Assembly: GCF_963675305.1 (NCBI RefSeq)
Contig: NZ_OY776147.1
Coordinates: 2,046,001-2,110,000, forward strand
Direction: 5' to 3'
Length of the DNA stretch: 64,000 nt
DNA from: an uncultured Hyphomonas sp.
GTDB taxonomy: Bacteria > Pseudomonadota > Alphaproteobacteria > Caulobacterales > Hyphomonadaceae
A program made the position numbers and the translations under genes. This document shows positions 54,934-63,447 of the stretch, in pieces. The notes below the pieces were generated by a model. That model saw only the letters and a program-made list of their open reading frames with translations. It was not told the origin of the DNA and ran no database searches. Each line of letters opens with the position of its first letter. Within the stretch, counting starts at the first letter, position 1.

Positions 54934-55326
54934 TCAGGTTTCCGGTAGCGGGAGGTGTGAGCCCCTTCTCCCTGGGGCTTGCGAGGGCAAGCGAACGCAC
55001 GGCGTTCGCCCGAACCAGGGGTTGGGGATGAGGGGCAGCGTGCGGAGATGTTCCGGCATGGCGGCCCGCCCGTCGCACGCGGCGGCGAGACGGGCGGAAG
55101 CATGCACGGCGGGCTGCAGGATCGCCCGCTCAGTCTTCTGCCCCGGCATCCAGTCAATCCGGACAAGATAGACACGCAGATTGTCCGTCACGCTCCAGCG
55201 ATACACCACCCCGCGCCCATAGGCGGCGCGGATCTGCGCGCGCAGCATCAGCACCTGGACCCAGATCAGGGGCCAGAGGAAGGCAAGCTGCGGCGGGAAC
55301 CAGGCGGGAGGGTGAAAGAGTGACAT
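54934..55326 (-). CDS. Hypothetical protein whose C-terminus runs into a repeat
   Basis: 130 residues. The first 80 look like a real protein: a hydrophobic N-terminal segment (FLWPLIWVQVLMLRAQIRAAYG), then YRWSVTDNLRVYLVRIDW. The last 35 residues (from PLIPNPWFG on) are encoded by the intergenic repeat at 54960-55036. So the native protein may originally have ended earlier, with the repeat insertion adding a new tail. Function unknown; start at 55326 preferred to 55335. Confidence 0.5.
   Translation of the reverse strand: MSLFHPPAWFPPQLAFLWPLIWVQVLMLRAQIRAAYGRGVVYRWSVTDNLRVYLVRIDWMPGQKTERAILQPAVHASARLAAACDGRAAMPEHLRTLPLIPNPWFGRTPCVRLPSQAPGRRGSHLPLPET
54960..55036. repeat. Intergenic inverted-repeat element
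   Basis: Outer arms GCCCCTTCTCCCTGG and CCAGGGGTTGGGGATGAGGGGC form an imperfect inverted repeat, with an inner perfect 7-bp stem (GCGAACG/CGTTCGC, 54991-55009). Composition and shape match short intergenic repeats spread in alphaproteobacterial genomes. It overlaps the 3' end of the hypothetical ORF. Confidence 0.55.
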
Positions 55327-55419
55327 GGCGCGCAATATACGTCAGGCCACGGAGGTGTCGGATAAGTTTCTTTTTGGGGTAATGGTTGCTGCAGGATGGG
55401 GTGGTTCTTGTGGTGGACA

Positions 55420-55548
55420 AGCCCCTCCGACCCGCTTCGCGGCCCACCTCCCCCGCGTCGCTGGGGAGGATTGAGTCCTGAACATGCGGCAGGGACATCC
55501 TCCACCGCTTGCGGGGGAGGTGCCGAGCGCAGCGAGGCGGAGAGGGCT
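55420..55548. repeat. Large imperfect inverted repeat (two REP-like halves)
   Basis: Left arm 55420-55470 (AGCCCCTCCG...CACCTCCCCCGC...GAGGA) and right arm 55498-55548 are roughly 80 percent complementary, separated by 27 bases. Each arm also holds an internal hairpin (for example CCACCGCTTGCGGGGG). Such a structure could fold into a long stem in RNA. It may be a non-autonomous mobile element; no target duplication was identified. Confidence 0.65.
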
Positions 55549-55624
55549 GTTTCAGCTTGACAGCAGGTCCCGGATATTTGCCGTGCAAATTCCCGAATGA
55601 CACGTGCCCCGAGGGGATTGCGGC

Positions 55625-55690
55625 GTGATCATGCATGTCCGCGCCATGACCATGCATGACTATACCGGACTATACCGGATCATGCCGGAC
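55625..55690. repeat. CATGAC-rich intergenic repeat, copy 2
   Basis: Holds CATGACCATGCATGAC (55645-55660) and TACCGGACTATA (55663-55674) followed by CCGGATCATGCCGGA, matching the element at 25461-25520. The spacer between the two shared blocks is 2 bases here and 12 in the other copy. Confidence 0.6.
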
Positions 55691-55892
55691 CCGCCCCGCT
55701 GCTGGAAACATTCAAGGCACGTTCGCCGCAATTGACCTCCAAAGCGCCTTAATGTGAGCAAGCGCTCGCCCGGTTCACTGCCTTTCATTGCAACTGTACC
55801 TAAGGGAGGCTATTTCCATGACGCGAACCATGTTTCACTCCACAGCTGACCGGCCCCAGACAGGGCCGAAACTGGCGGACAAGGACCGGACT

Positions 55893-56585
55893 ATGACAAC
55901 TCTCGCGCTTGTGGACGATGACGAGAACATCGTCGCCTCTCTCAAGATGTTCTTCGAGGCGGAAGGCTACAATGTCCGCACCTATCATGATGGTGAGGCC
56001 GCCCTGCCCGCGCTGACCGAGAACCCGCCGGACATCGCCATCCTCGATGTGAAGATGCCGAAGATGGACGGCATGGAACTGCTGCGCCGCCTGCGCCAGA
56101 CGTCCGAACTGCCGGTGATCTTCCTGACGTCAAAGGACGAGGAGATCGACGAAGTCATCGGCTTCAACATCGGCGCCGACGATTTCGTGCGCAAGCCGTG
56201 CTCCAACCGCCTGCTGGCAGAGCGGGTGAAGGCCGTGCTGCGCCGCGCCCGCGGCGGACAGGCCGGTCCGGAGGAAGGTGACCACAAGCCGATCGTCCGC
56301 GGAAAGCTGACCCTGGACCCGAATCGCCACGCCTGTAACTGGGACGGCCATCCGGTGCGCCTGACGGTGACGGAATTCCTGATCCTGCAGGCCCTGGCCC
56401 AGCGCCCGGGCTACGTCAAAAGCCGCGACCAGCTGATGGACGCCGCCTATGACGACCAGATCTATGTCGACGACCGCACCATCGACAGCCACATCAAGCG
56501 GCTTCGCAAGAAGTTCCGCGAAGTGTCGGACGAGTTCGATGCGATCGAGACGCTCTACGGCGTCGGTTACCGCTACACCGAATAG
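55893..56585 (+). CDS. chvI: ChvI-type response regulator
   Basis: OmpR-family response regulator, 230 residues from this start: receiver domain with the acidic pocket VDDDE, phospho-acceptor Asp52 (ILDVKMPKMDG) and Lys near 84, then a winged-helix DNA-binding domain ending YGVGYRYTE. The sequence matches the acid/envelope-stress regulator ChvI. An in-frame ATG at 55818 has a stronger AAGGGAGG site and would add 25 residues; I chose the ATG at 55893 because it gives the family N-terminus, but the upstream start is possible. Partner ChvG lies 1.1 kb downstream. Confidence 0.88.
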   Translation: MTTLALVDDDENIVASLKMFFEAEGYNVRTYHDGEAALPALTENPPDIAILDVKMPKMDGMELLRRLRQTSELPVIFLTSKDEEIDEVIGFNIGADDFVRKPCSNRLLAERVKAVLRRARGGQAGPEEGDHKPIVRGKLTLDPNRHACNWDGHPVRLTVTEFLILQALAQRPGYVKSRDQLMDAAYDDQIYVDDRTIDSHIKRLRKKFREVSDEFDAIETLYGVGYRYTE

Positions 56586-56588
56586 GCC

Positions 56589-57059
56589 TCAGCCCAGCAG
56601 ACCCAGGCGCCAGCTCCAATAGGGCAGCGCCAGGGTCAGCAGGGCAAAGCCCACACCCAGCAGGAAGATCAGCGGCGAATAGAACCGCCGGTTGAGCGAC
56701 AGGAAGGGCTGTTCCGGCAGCGCCTGTTCGAAGGCGGGCAGCACGCCCAGTATGCCCCGCCCCATGAAAATGACCGCCGCGCCGGCGCCCGCCGCTGCGA
56801 CCAGCCATTTCGACACCGGCACGGTCACATGCCGGCCCAGCACCAGCGCCAGGAAGGCGAAGGCCAGCAGGGAAGCCGCCACGAACAGGCAGGAGAGCAT
56901 GGAGGGCATTTTCGTAATGCCCCGTCGGCCTACGACCATACGAGCCAGCTGCTGCTCATTGGCGGCCGGAAAGGTCACGCCAAAGCCCCAAAGGGCATGC
57001 AACAGGCCTGCAATGGTCAGAATTCCGGCCATAGTGATCGACAGAATGGGTGCCAGCAT
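56589..57059 (-). CDS. DUF3995 membrane protein
   Basis: 156 residues, four transmembrane helices. The opening LAPILSITMAGILTIAGLLHALWGFG and the FMGRGILGVLP stretch fit the DUF3995 family, whose role is unknown. The ATG at 57059 replaces a longer frame to 57140, because the latter begins with a non-conserved hydrophilic stretch. Its stop is 3 bases from the convergent chvI stop. Confidence 0.78.
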   Translation of the reverse strand: MLAPILSITMAGILTIAGLLHALWGFGVTFPAANEQQLARMVVGRRGITKMPSMLSCLFVAASLLAFAFLALVLGRHVTVPVSKWLVAAAGAGAAVIFMGRGILGVLPAFEQALPEQPFLSLNRRFYSPLIFLLGVGFALLTLALPYWSWRLGLLG

Positions 57060-57179
57060 GACGTCCTCAGCCTTTGTACGGCGCCCAGCCCGTTTGGCAC
57101 ATTCCTGCCGCACGGGCTTGCCGCAATGGGCTTCATTCAATAGCCAGTCTGTAGATTAGCACAAGAAACAGGAACTCCC

Positions 57180-57644
57180 ATGGCCGACCCTGAAAACACG
57201 ATCCTCCTCGAAACCTCCCAAGGCAGCGTCACGATTGAGCTGCGCCCGGACCTGGCCCCCGGCCATGTCGAGCGGATCAAGGAACTTGCCCGTGAAGGCT
57301 TTTATGACGGCATCGTCTTCCACCGCGTGATTCCGGGCTTCATGGCCCAGGTGGGCTGCCCGAAAGGCACCGGCATGGGTGGCTCTGACAAGCCCGACCT
57401 GAAAGCCGAGTTCAATGCAGAGCCGCACGTTCGCGGCACCTGCTCCATGGCCCGCACCTCGGCGCCGCACTCGGCCAACAGCCAGTTCTTCATCTGCTTC
57501 GACGATGCCAGCTTCCTCAACGGGCAATACACCGTCTGGGGCAAGGTGACCGAAGGCATGGACGTCGTCGACCAGCTGGCCAAGGGCGAGCCGCCGCGCA
57601 ATCCGGACAAGATCGTCTCCATGCGCGTCGCTGCCGACGCCTGA
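57180..57644 (+). CDS. ppiB: Peptidyl-prolyl cis-trans isomerase, cyclophilin type
   Basis: 154 residues, cytoplasmic cyclophilin without signal peptide. The catalytic Arg is in FHRVIPGFM, with MARTSAPHSANSQFFI and YTVWGKV as further family lines. Accelerates proline isomerisation during folding. It lies 25 bases before chvG on the same strand and is probably cotranscribed with it. Confidence 0.95.
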   Translation: MADPENTILLETSQGSVTIELRPDLAPGHVERIKELAREGFYDGIVFHRVIPGFMAQVGCPKGTGMGGSDKPDLKAEFNAEPHVRGTCSMARTSAPHSANSQFFICFDDASFLNGQYTVWGKVTEGMDVVDQLAKGEPPRNPDKIVSMRVAADA

Positions 57645-57669
57645 TCTGGCTTGAGCCGGAAGGATCCGC

Positions 57670-59280
57670 ATGGCCGGTAAGGACAAGACCCGGAAAACAC
57701 CGCGCGCCGGACTGAACAGTTCGGTCGTGTTCGGCAGCCGTATCGCCCGGCTGATTTTCGCGTCGAACCTTGCCGGCCTTGCCATTCTCATCATCGGGGC
57801 GATGGTGCTGAACGAGATGCGGGCGGGCTTCGTCGTCTCGAAGAAGCAGGACCTTGTCGCCCAGGCGCAGATCTTCACCAGCCTGCTGGGGGATGACGCC
57901 ACCACGCCCCAGCCTGCGCTGGACGTGGACGCCGCCCGGCAAACAATTGTCCGCCTGAACCTGCCTGAACGGGTACGCGCGCGCATCTACCTGCCCGACG
58001 GCGAAATGGTGGGCGACAGCTTTTACCTGTCCGAACGGGTGGATGTGGACGCCCTGCCGCCGCTGCGCGAACCGGGCCGGGTGGCCCGCTGGGGCCGAAA
58101 CCTGTCGGAATGGGCAGCCCATGTGTTCGGCCCGATCATGCCGCGGCGCTCTTCAGATGCCGTTCGCACACAAACCTTCGAGGAAGAGTTCGATACGGCT
58201 GTCGAGGGCGGCGAAGCGGCGAGCCAGCGCTTCAACGACCGCGGCCAGCGCATCATTTCCGTGTCCATGCCCATCCAGCGCGTCTCCGCCGTGGTCGGCG
58301 TGCTGACGCTGGAATCCTCCGACATTGACGAGATCATCCGCGCCGAGCGGGCGGCGCTGCTGCCCTTTATCGGCGTCGCGGTGCTGGTGGCCTTCATCAC
58401 CTCCGTCCTGCTGACGCTGGGCATCGCGCGGCCGCTGCGCCGTCTGGCGGTGGCGGCAGACCGTATCCGCGCAGGCGCTTCGGAACGGATCAATGTGCCG
58501 GCGCTCTCTGCCCGCAAGGATGAGATCGGCGACCTTGCCACCTCCATGCAGGGCATGACCGAGGCGCTGATCGAACGTATCCAGGCCAATGAACAATTCG
58601 CCGCCGACGTGGCGCACGAGCTGAAAAACCCGCTGACCTCCATCCGCTCCGCCATCGAGACGCTGGAGAGCGTGAAGGAAAACCCGGAACTGACGGAGAA
58701 ACTGCGCGGCGTGATCGCGCAGGATGTCAAACGCCTCGACCGCCTGATTACCGACATCTCCAATGCGTCCCGTCTCGAAGCGGAAATGACCCGCGTGCCG
58801 AATGAGCAGATCGACATCGCCCGCTTCGTTCAGGATGTGGTCGGCACCTATGAATCCCTGGCATTGGACGAAGGCGCGGTGACGGTCTCCTTCCATGACG
58901 CGACCATGGGCGGGCGCCTGCTCGTGCAGGGCCGTGAAGGGCCGCTCGGCCAGGTGATCCGGAACCTGATCGACAATGCCCGCTCCTTCTCCCCGCCGGG
59001 CGCAGTGGTGGAAGTGACGCTCGACCAGACCAATGACGGCCCGCAGACCATCGCCCGCCTCAAAGTCGAGGACACAGGCCCCGGCGTCCCGCCCGACAAG
59101 CTGGAGACGATCTTCAGCCGTTTCTATACGGACCGCCCGAAAGGCACCGCCTTCGGCAACAATTCCGGCCTCGGCCTCTCCATCGTGAAACAGATCATCG
59201 CCACCCACCGCGGCAAGGTCTGGGCCGAAAACCGCGACGGCGGCGGGGCAAGGTTCTGCGTGGATTTGCCGGCGATCTGA
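57670..59280 (+). CDS. chvG: ChvG-type sensor histidine kinase
   Basis: 536 residues: TM1 (about 25-47), a periplasmic domain (about 48-235), TM2 (about 236-258), HAMP, HisKA with phospho-acceptor His316 in DVAHELKNPLTS, and HATPase with N box RNLIDNARSF, DTGPGV and GLGLSIV. It matches ChvG/ExoS, which senses acid and envelope conditions in alphaproteobacteria. Paired with ChvI upstream, but ppiB and a DUF3995 gene lie between. ATG at 57670 has GGAAGGATC upstream. Confidence 0.92.
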   Translation: MAGKDKTRKTPRAGLNSSVVFGSRIARLIFASNLAGLAILIIGAMVLNEMRAGFVVSKKQDLVAQAQIFTSLLGDDATTPQPALDVDAARQTIVRLNLPERVRARIYLPDGEMVGDSFYLSERVDVDALPPLREPGRVARWGRNLSEWAAHVFGPIMPRRSSDAVRTQTFEEEFDTAVEGGEAASQRFNDRGQRIISVSMPIQRVSAVVGVLTLESSDIDEIIRAERAALLPFIGVAVLVAFITSVLLTLGIARPLRRLAVAADRIRAGASERINVPALSARKDEIGDLATSMQGMTEALIERIQANEQFAADVAHELKNPLTSIRSAIETLESVKENPELTEKLRGVIAQDVKRLDRLITDISNASRLEAEMTRVPNEQIDIARFVQDVVGTYESLALDEGAVTVSFHDATMGGRLLVQGREGPLGQVIRNLIDNARSFSPPGAVVEVTLDQTNDGPQTIARLKVEDTGPGVPPDKLETIFSRFYTDRPKGTAFGNNSGLGLSIVKQIIATHRGKVWAENRDGGGARFCVDLPAI

Positions 59281-59286
59281 GGCAAT

Positions 59287-59321
59287 AAAAAAGCCCCCGC
59301 GATTGCAGGGGCTTTTTCTTT
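59287..59321. terminator. Bidirectional rho-independent terminator
   Basis: Stem AGCCCC/GGGGCT (59292-59313) followed on the plus strand by TTTTTCTTTT and on the minus strand by TTTTTTATT. It closes chvG on one side and acs on the other. Confidence 0.85.
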
Positions 59322-59337
59322 TCCGATCAGAGCTGAA

Positions 59338-61287
59338 TCAGCCGCGATTCTGCCGGTTCTCGATCAGATCGTTGACGACTTCCGGTTCGGCCAGGGTAGA
59401 CGTGTCGCCCAGATTGCTGAACTCATTCTCGGCGATCTTGCGCAGGATGCGGCGCATGATCTTGCCGGAGCGGGTCTTCGGCAGGCCCGGCGAGAACTGG
59501 ATCAGGTCCGGCGATGCGATGGGGCCGATCTCGGCGCGCACGTGCTGGACGAGGTTCTTGCGCAGCGCCTCGTCGGCCTCCACGCCCTGCACCAGCGTGA
59601 CATAGGCATAGATGCCCTGCCCCTTGATGTCGTGCGGATAGCCGACCACGGCGGCCTCTGCCACGGCATCGTGGCTGACGAGCGCGCTTTCGACTTCCGC
59701 CGTACCCATGCGGTGGCCGGAGACGTTGATCACATCGTCCACGCGGCCGGTGATCCAGTAAAAGCCATCCTCGTCGCGGCGGCAGCCATCCCCGGTGAAG
59801 TAATTGCCTGGATAGGCCGTGAAGTAGGTGTCGATGAAGCGCTGGTGGTCACCATAGACTGTGCGCATCTGGCCGGGCCAGCTGTCGGTGATCAGGAGGT
59901 TGCCTTCCGTCGCGCCCGGCAGTTCCGTGCCGTCGGCATCCACCAGAGCCGGCTTGATACCGAAGAACGGATGGCTGGCCGCACCAGGCTTCAGGTCTGT
60001 CGTGCCGGGCAGCGGCACCATCATGGTCGCGCCGGTCTCGGTCTGCCACCAGGTGTCAACGATGGGGCAGCGCGCCTCGCCCACAACATGGAAGTACCAT
60101 TCCCAGGCTTCCGGGTTGATCGGTTCGCCCACCGTGCCCAGAAGGCGGATGGACTTGCGCGATGTCGCGTTCACCGGGTCTTCCCCTTCGCGCATCAGCG
60201 AGCGGATGGCGGTCGGCGCGGTGTAGAAGATGCTGACGCCATGCTTGTCGCATTCCTGCCAGAAACGGCTGGCGTCCGGATAGGTCGGGATGCCTTCGAA
60301 CATCACGGTCGTGGTGCCGTTCGCCAAAGGTCCGTACACGATATAGGAGTGGCCGGTCACCCAGCCCACATCCGCCGAGCACCAGTAAACATCGTCTTCC
60401 TTGAGGTCGAACACATATTCATGCGTCATCGACGCCCAGACGAGATAGCCGCCCGTCGTGTGCATCACGCCTTTCGGCTTTCCGGTGGAACCGGATGTGT
60501 AGAGGATGAACAGCGGGTCTTCGGCATTCATCGGTTCCGGCGGGCAGTCGGAGGAGACATCCTCGGCCGCCTCGTGCAGCCAGTGGTCTCGGCCTTCGAC
60601 CATGGTGACCTCGGCGCCGGTGCGCTTGACCACCAGCATCGTTTTCAGCGTGCCGTTGGAGAGGTCCGCCGCCTTGTCGGCATTCACCTTGAGCGGCACC
60701 TTGCGGCCACCGCGCACGCCTTCATCGGCGGTGATCAGCACGCCGGAGTCGCAGTCGGTGATCCGGCCGGCGAGCGCTTCGGGGCTGAAGCCGCCGAACA
60801 CGACCGAGTGCACCGCCCCGATCCGGGCACAGGCCAGCATGGCGTAGGCCGCTTCCAGGATCATCGGCATGTAGATGGTGACGCGGTCGCCTTTCTTGAC
60901 GCCGAGCTTCTTCAGGACGTTGGCGAAGCGGCAGACAGCAGCGTGCAGCTCCTTGTAGCTGACCTTGTGGCTCTCGTTCGGATCATCGCCGATCCAGATG
61001 AAGGCCGTCTTGTCGCCGCGCGTGGCGAGGTGCCGGTCGATGCAGTTCGCGGTGACGTTCAGCTCCCCATCGGCATACCAGCGGATGTGCAGGTCGCCGG
61101 TCTCCCAGGAGACGTCCTTCACCGTGGTGTAGGGCTTGATCCAGTCGAGCCGTTTGCCCTGCTCACCCCAGAACGCTTCCGGATCCGCGATCGAGGCGTC
61201 GTACATTTCCTTGTACTTTTCCGGCGTCAGGTTCGCCTTTGCCGCGAATTCCTCGGGAACGGGGTAGATTTTTGCCTGATCGCTCAT
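59338..61287 (-). CDS. acs: Acetyl-CoA synthetase
   Basis: Activates acetate with ATP and CoA to acetyl-CoA. 649 residues. Adenylate-forming motifs: YTSGSTGKPKGVMHT, GWVTGHSYIVYGPL, TWWQTETG, YFTGDGCRRDEDG and the C-terminal PKTRSGKIMRRIL with the lysine that is acetylated in regulation. The ATG at 61287 is chosen because GAGGAA stands six bases before it; seven extra codons are open upstream. It lies downstream of a porin gene and near a CrbR-like regulator, suggesting control by acetate. Confidence 0.97.
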   Translation of the reverse strand: MSDQAKIYPVPEEFAAKANLTPEKYKEMYDASIADPEAFWGEQGKRLDWIKPYTTVKDVSWETGDLHIRWYADGELNVTANCIDRHLATRGDKTAFIWIGDDPNESHKVSYKELHAAVCRFANVLKKLGVKKGDRVTIYMPMILEAAYAMLACARIGAVHSVVFGGFSPEALAGRITDCDSGVLITADEGVRGGRKVPLKVNADKAADLSNGTLKTMLVVKRTGAEVTMVEGRDHWLHEAAEDVSSDCPPEPMNAEDPLFILYTSGSTGKPKGVMHTTGGYLVWASMTHEYVFDLKEDDVYWCSADVGWVTGHSYIVYGPLANGTTTVMFEGIPTYPDASRFWQECDKHGVSIFYTAPTAIRSLMREGEDPVNATSRKSIRLLGTVGEPINPEAWEWYFHVVGEARCPIVDTWWQTETGATMMVPLPGTTDLKPGAASHPFFGIKPALVDADGTELPGATEGNLLITDSWPGQMRTVYGDHQRFIDTYFTAYPGNYFTGDGCRRDEDGFYWITGRVDDVINVSGHRMGTAEVESALVSHDAVAEAAVVGYPHDIKGQGIYAYVTLVQGVEADEALRKNLVQHVRAEIGPIASPDLIQFSPGLPKTRSGKIMRRILRKIAENEFSNLGDTSTLAEPEVVNDLIENRQNRG

Positions 61288-61325
61288 GGTCGTTTCCTCG
61301 TAGGGCATGAAATTTCGTCCTGATG

Positions 61326-62621
61326 TCAGAATGCATATTTGGTGGAGAAGGTGAAGCGGCTGATCGCCCCATCCGCCCCCGATTCCACTTCACGAATGCC
61401 GTGAAGCAGCTCGACGCCGACGGTCACTTTCGGCGCAATATCCCACAGGACTGCACCATAAGCGGACTGAACGGACTTCGTCGTGGAACTCGCCGGGAGG
61501 TAGTCAGGATTATCCACAAAGAGACCAGAATAGCCGACATTGAACCGCGCTGTTTCACCGAACGGATGGCGCCAGGCGATCAGGCCGCCATAGCTCGGAA
61601 TGGCTTCCAGCTTGCCGTTCGGATCGAGCGCCGTGGAGCGGGTGGCGGCCAGACCGACATAGCGTCCGATCCCCTCGCCGCCGACAAGGTTGAATCGGAT
61701 GTCGTCTTTCGCGCCGGCTTTCACCTTGCCCGAAACGCTGAGCCCATAACCGAAGGTCTCATCCTCTGACGCGCCGAAATCCGCACGCAGCTGGCGGGCG
61801 ATACCGGCCACCGAAACATTGCCGTAATCGCCGCTGAAATTGTAACGGGCGACAATGTCCGGAATGAGGTTCTCATCCCGCGAGCCGGCGTTCAGCGTGG
61901 TCGTGTTCGGGTTCTCCAGGGCGAACATCCAGTTGCCATTGGTGTAGCGGATCTGAGGCTGGCGGATGAACACCATCCCGTCCGACAGGATCAGGAAGCT
62001 CGCGCTCTCCGGAATGGCCGATGTGTTCTGGAAGGTCGACCATTCCTGGCCTGCCAGCCAGTTGCCATACTTCACAAAGGCCCGGCGCAGGCGCGGCGAG
62101 TAGGAGTTGGAAACCAGCTCATTGCCCTGGGCCGAGCCCAGGAAGTCAAGTTCGATATAGCCCTGAACCGTGTCCTCACCGACTGGCTTCGAGGCCGAGA
62201 GGAAGAAGCGGGAGGATTCGGCCGTGAAGTCGGTAAAGTCGGTGCCCTCCCCGCCAATCGGCGTGGCGCCCGGAATGTAGAAATCCCGCGCGATGGACCC
62301 CGACGCGATACCCCCATCGCTCAAGGACGTCGCATGTACATCGAGGTCGACGATGCCGCCGAATTTGAGCGTCGTATCGCCGACGAGGAAACCGTCCGTC
62401 TTCGGAGCCGCGGCTGCAGGCGCTGCCTGTACCGCCACCGTCTCGATCCGGACAATGTCGGCGTCTGTGTCCGCTTTTTCGGCGGCAAGCTCGGCTTTCA
62501 GGTCGGCAACCATCGCTTCCAGTGCGGCGATGCGCTCCTCGACCGTCTGTTCTGCATTTGCCGCCAGCGCCATGACCGCAACGGACGCCGTCAGGAATAA
62601 ACCTTTAATTGACCTTGGCAT
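61326..62621 (-). CDS. DcaP-like trimeric outer-membrane porin
   Basis: 431 residues: signal peptide (to ANA, residue 22), a coiled-coil-prone N-terminal stretch (RIAALEAMVADLKAEL), then a beta-barrel with the conserved line LKFGGIVDLDVHAT and the terminal aromatic FSTKYAF needed for outer-membrane insertion. DcaP-type porins take up dicarboxylic or small anionic compounds. It precedes acs with 38 bases between genes, so porin and synthetase are probably one operon. GGGAGGAA before the ATG. Confidence 0.88.
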   Translation of the reverse strand: MPRSIKGLFLTASVAVMALAANAEQTVEERIAALEAMVADLKAELAAEKADTDADIVRIETVAVQAAPAAAAPKTDGFLVGDTTLKFGGIVDLDVHATSLSDGGIASGSIARDFYIPGATPIGGEGTDFTDFTAESSRFFLSASKPVGEDTVQGYIELDFLGSAQGNELVSNSYSPRLRRAFVKYGNWLAGQEWSTFQNTSAIPESASFLILSDGMVFIRQPQIRYTNGNWMFALENPNTTTLNAGSRDENLIPDIVARYNFSGDYGNVSVAGIARQLRADFGASEDETFGYGLSVSGKVKAGAKDDIRFNLVGGEGIGRYVGLAATRSTALDPNGKLEAIPSYGGLIAWRHPFGETARFNVGYSGLFVDNPDYLPASSTTKSVQSAYGAVLWDIAPKVTVGVELLHGIREVESGADGAISRFTFSTKYAF

Positions 62622-62806
62622 TAGTTTCCTCCCATGCCTTATTATTTCCAGGGAGTATCCTTCCGGCAGGGAAACGCCGCTATTGGCCATTGGTGCTACG
62701 ACAAAAGTCTAATGCTCCTCGACATCCCTTTCCGCCGGGGTATGGTTCTCCCGACAAGTCGCAGACTGCGGATCAGGAAATCCGCGGCGCCGGGGAGGCA
62801 GAGAGA

Positions 62807-63439
62807 ATGGGACTGGTTCCGACCGTCCTGATCGTGGACGATCACCCATTGTTCCGTGACGCGCTCGAAGCAGCGCTGGGCACGGCATTTCCCGATGGCG
62901 CGACAGCGCACCACGCCAGCAGCCTGGCCGAGGCGCTTTCCCGGATCAAAGAACAGTCCTTCGACCTGATCCTGCTGGACCTGACCCTTGGAGACACACA
63001 GGAATTCGACGGGCTGACGCGGATGATGGCCGCCGGTCCGGGCTGTCCGATCGTCGTCGTGTCGGCAACGGACGCGCCGCAGGCCTTCGGCACGGCCCGG
63101 GTGCTCGGCGCGGCAGGCTACCTGCCCAAGAGCATGTCGATGGAAGACCTCTCCGCCGCCCTCGCCACGGCGCTGGATGGCGGCCAATGGTTCCCGCCTG
63201 ACGACCCCGCCGCCAATGCCGGGCGGGAGGAACTCCTGGCCCGTGTGGCAGACCTGACCCCGGCCCAGCGCAAGGTTCTCTCCGGCCTCAATGACGGCCT
63301 GCTGAACAAGCAGATCGCCTATGAGATGGATATTTCGGTCGCGACGGTGAAAGCGCACATGACGGCGATCTTCCGCAAGCTGGGCGCCAATAACCGGACC
63401 CAGGCGCTGCTGATCTTCAAGGAAGCCACCTCGCTCTGA
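62807..63439 (+). CDS. LuxR/NarL-type response regulator, CrbR-like
   Basis: 210 residues: receiver domain with VDDHP and phospho-acceptor Asp58 (LLDLTLG), and a C-terminal LuxR helix-turn-helix (LTPAQRKVLSGL, then NKQIAYEMDISVATVKAHMTAIFRKL). Start at 62807 has GGGGAGG about 8 bases upstream; the open frame to 62609 lacks a site. It is divergent from the porin-acs operon and convergent with a hybrid kinase, an arrangement that recalls CrbS/CrbR control of acs. That identity is inferred from context. Confidence 0.87.
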   Translation: MGLVPTVLIVDDHPLFRDALEAALGTAFPDGATAHHASSLAEALSRIKEQSFDLILLDLTLGDTQEFDGLTRMMAAGPGCPIVVVSATDAPQAFGTARVLGAAGYLPKSMSMEDLSAALATALDGGQWFPPDDPAANAGREELLARVADLTPAQRKVLSGLNDGLLNKQIAYEMDISVATVKAHMTAIFRKLGANNRTQALLIFKEATSL

Positions 63440-63447
63440 GCCAGCGC

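Larger units (their letters stand above)
55327..55892. other. 566-base gene-poor region
   Basis: Between the hypothetical ORF and chvI no convincing gene is seen. It contains the large inverted repeat at 55420-55548, the CATGAC repeat at 55625-55690 and, just before chvI, the promoter/leader with AAGGGAGG at 55801. Confidence 0.6.

Noticed and set aside
55788..55892. Extended ChvI N-terminus from 55788
   Set aside because: The first codons lie over the leader and ribosome site; only the starts at 55818 and 55893 are plausible.
59542..61323. Plus-strand frame of 593 codons opposite acs
   Set aside because: Antisense shadow of a conserved gene; no ribosome binding site or motif.
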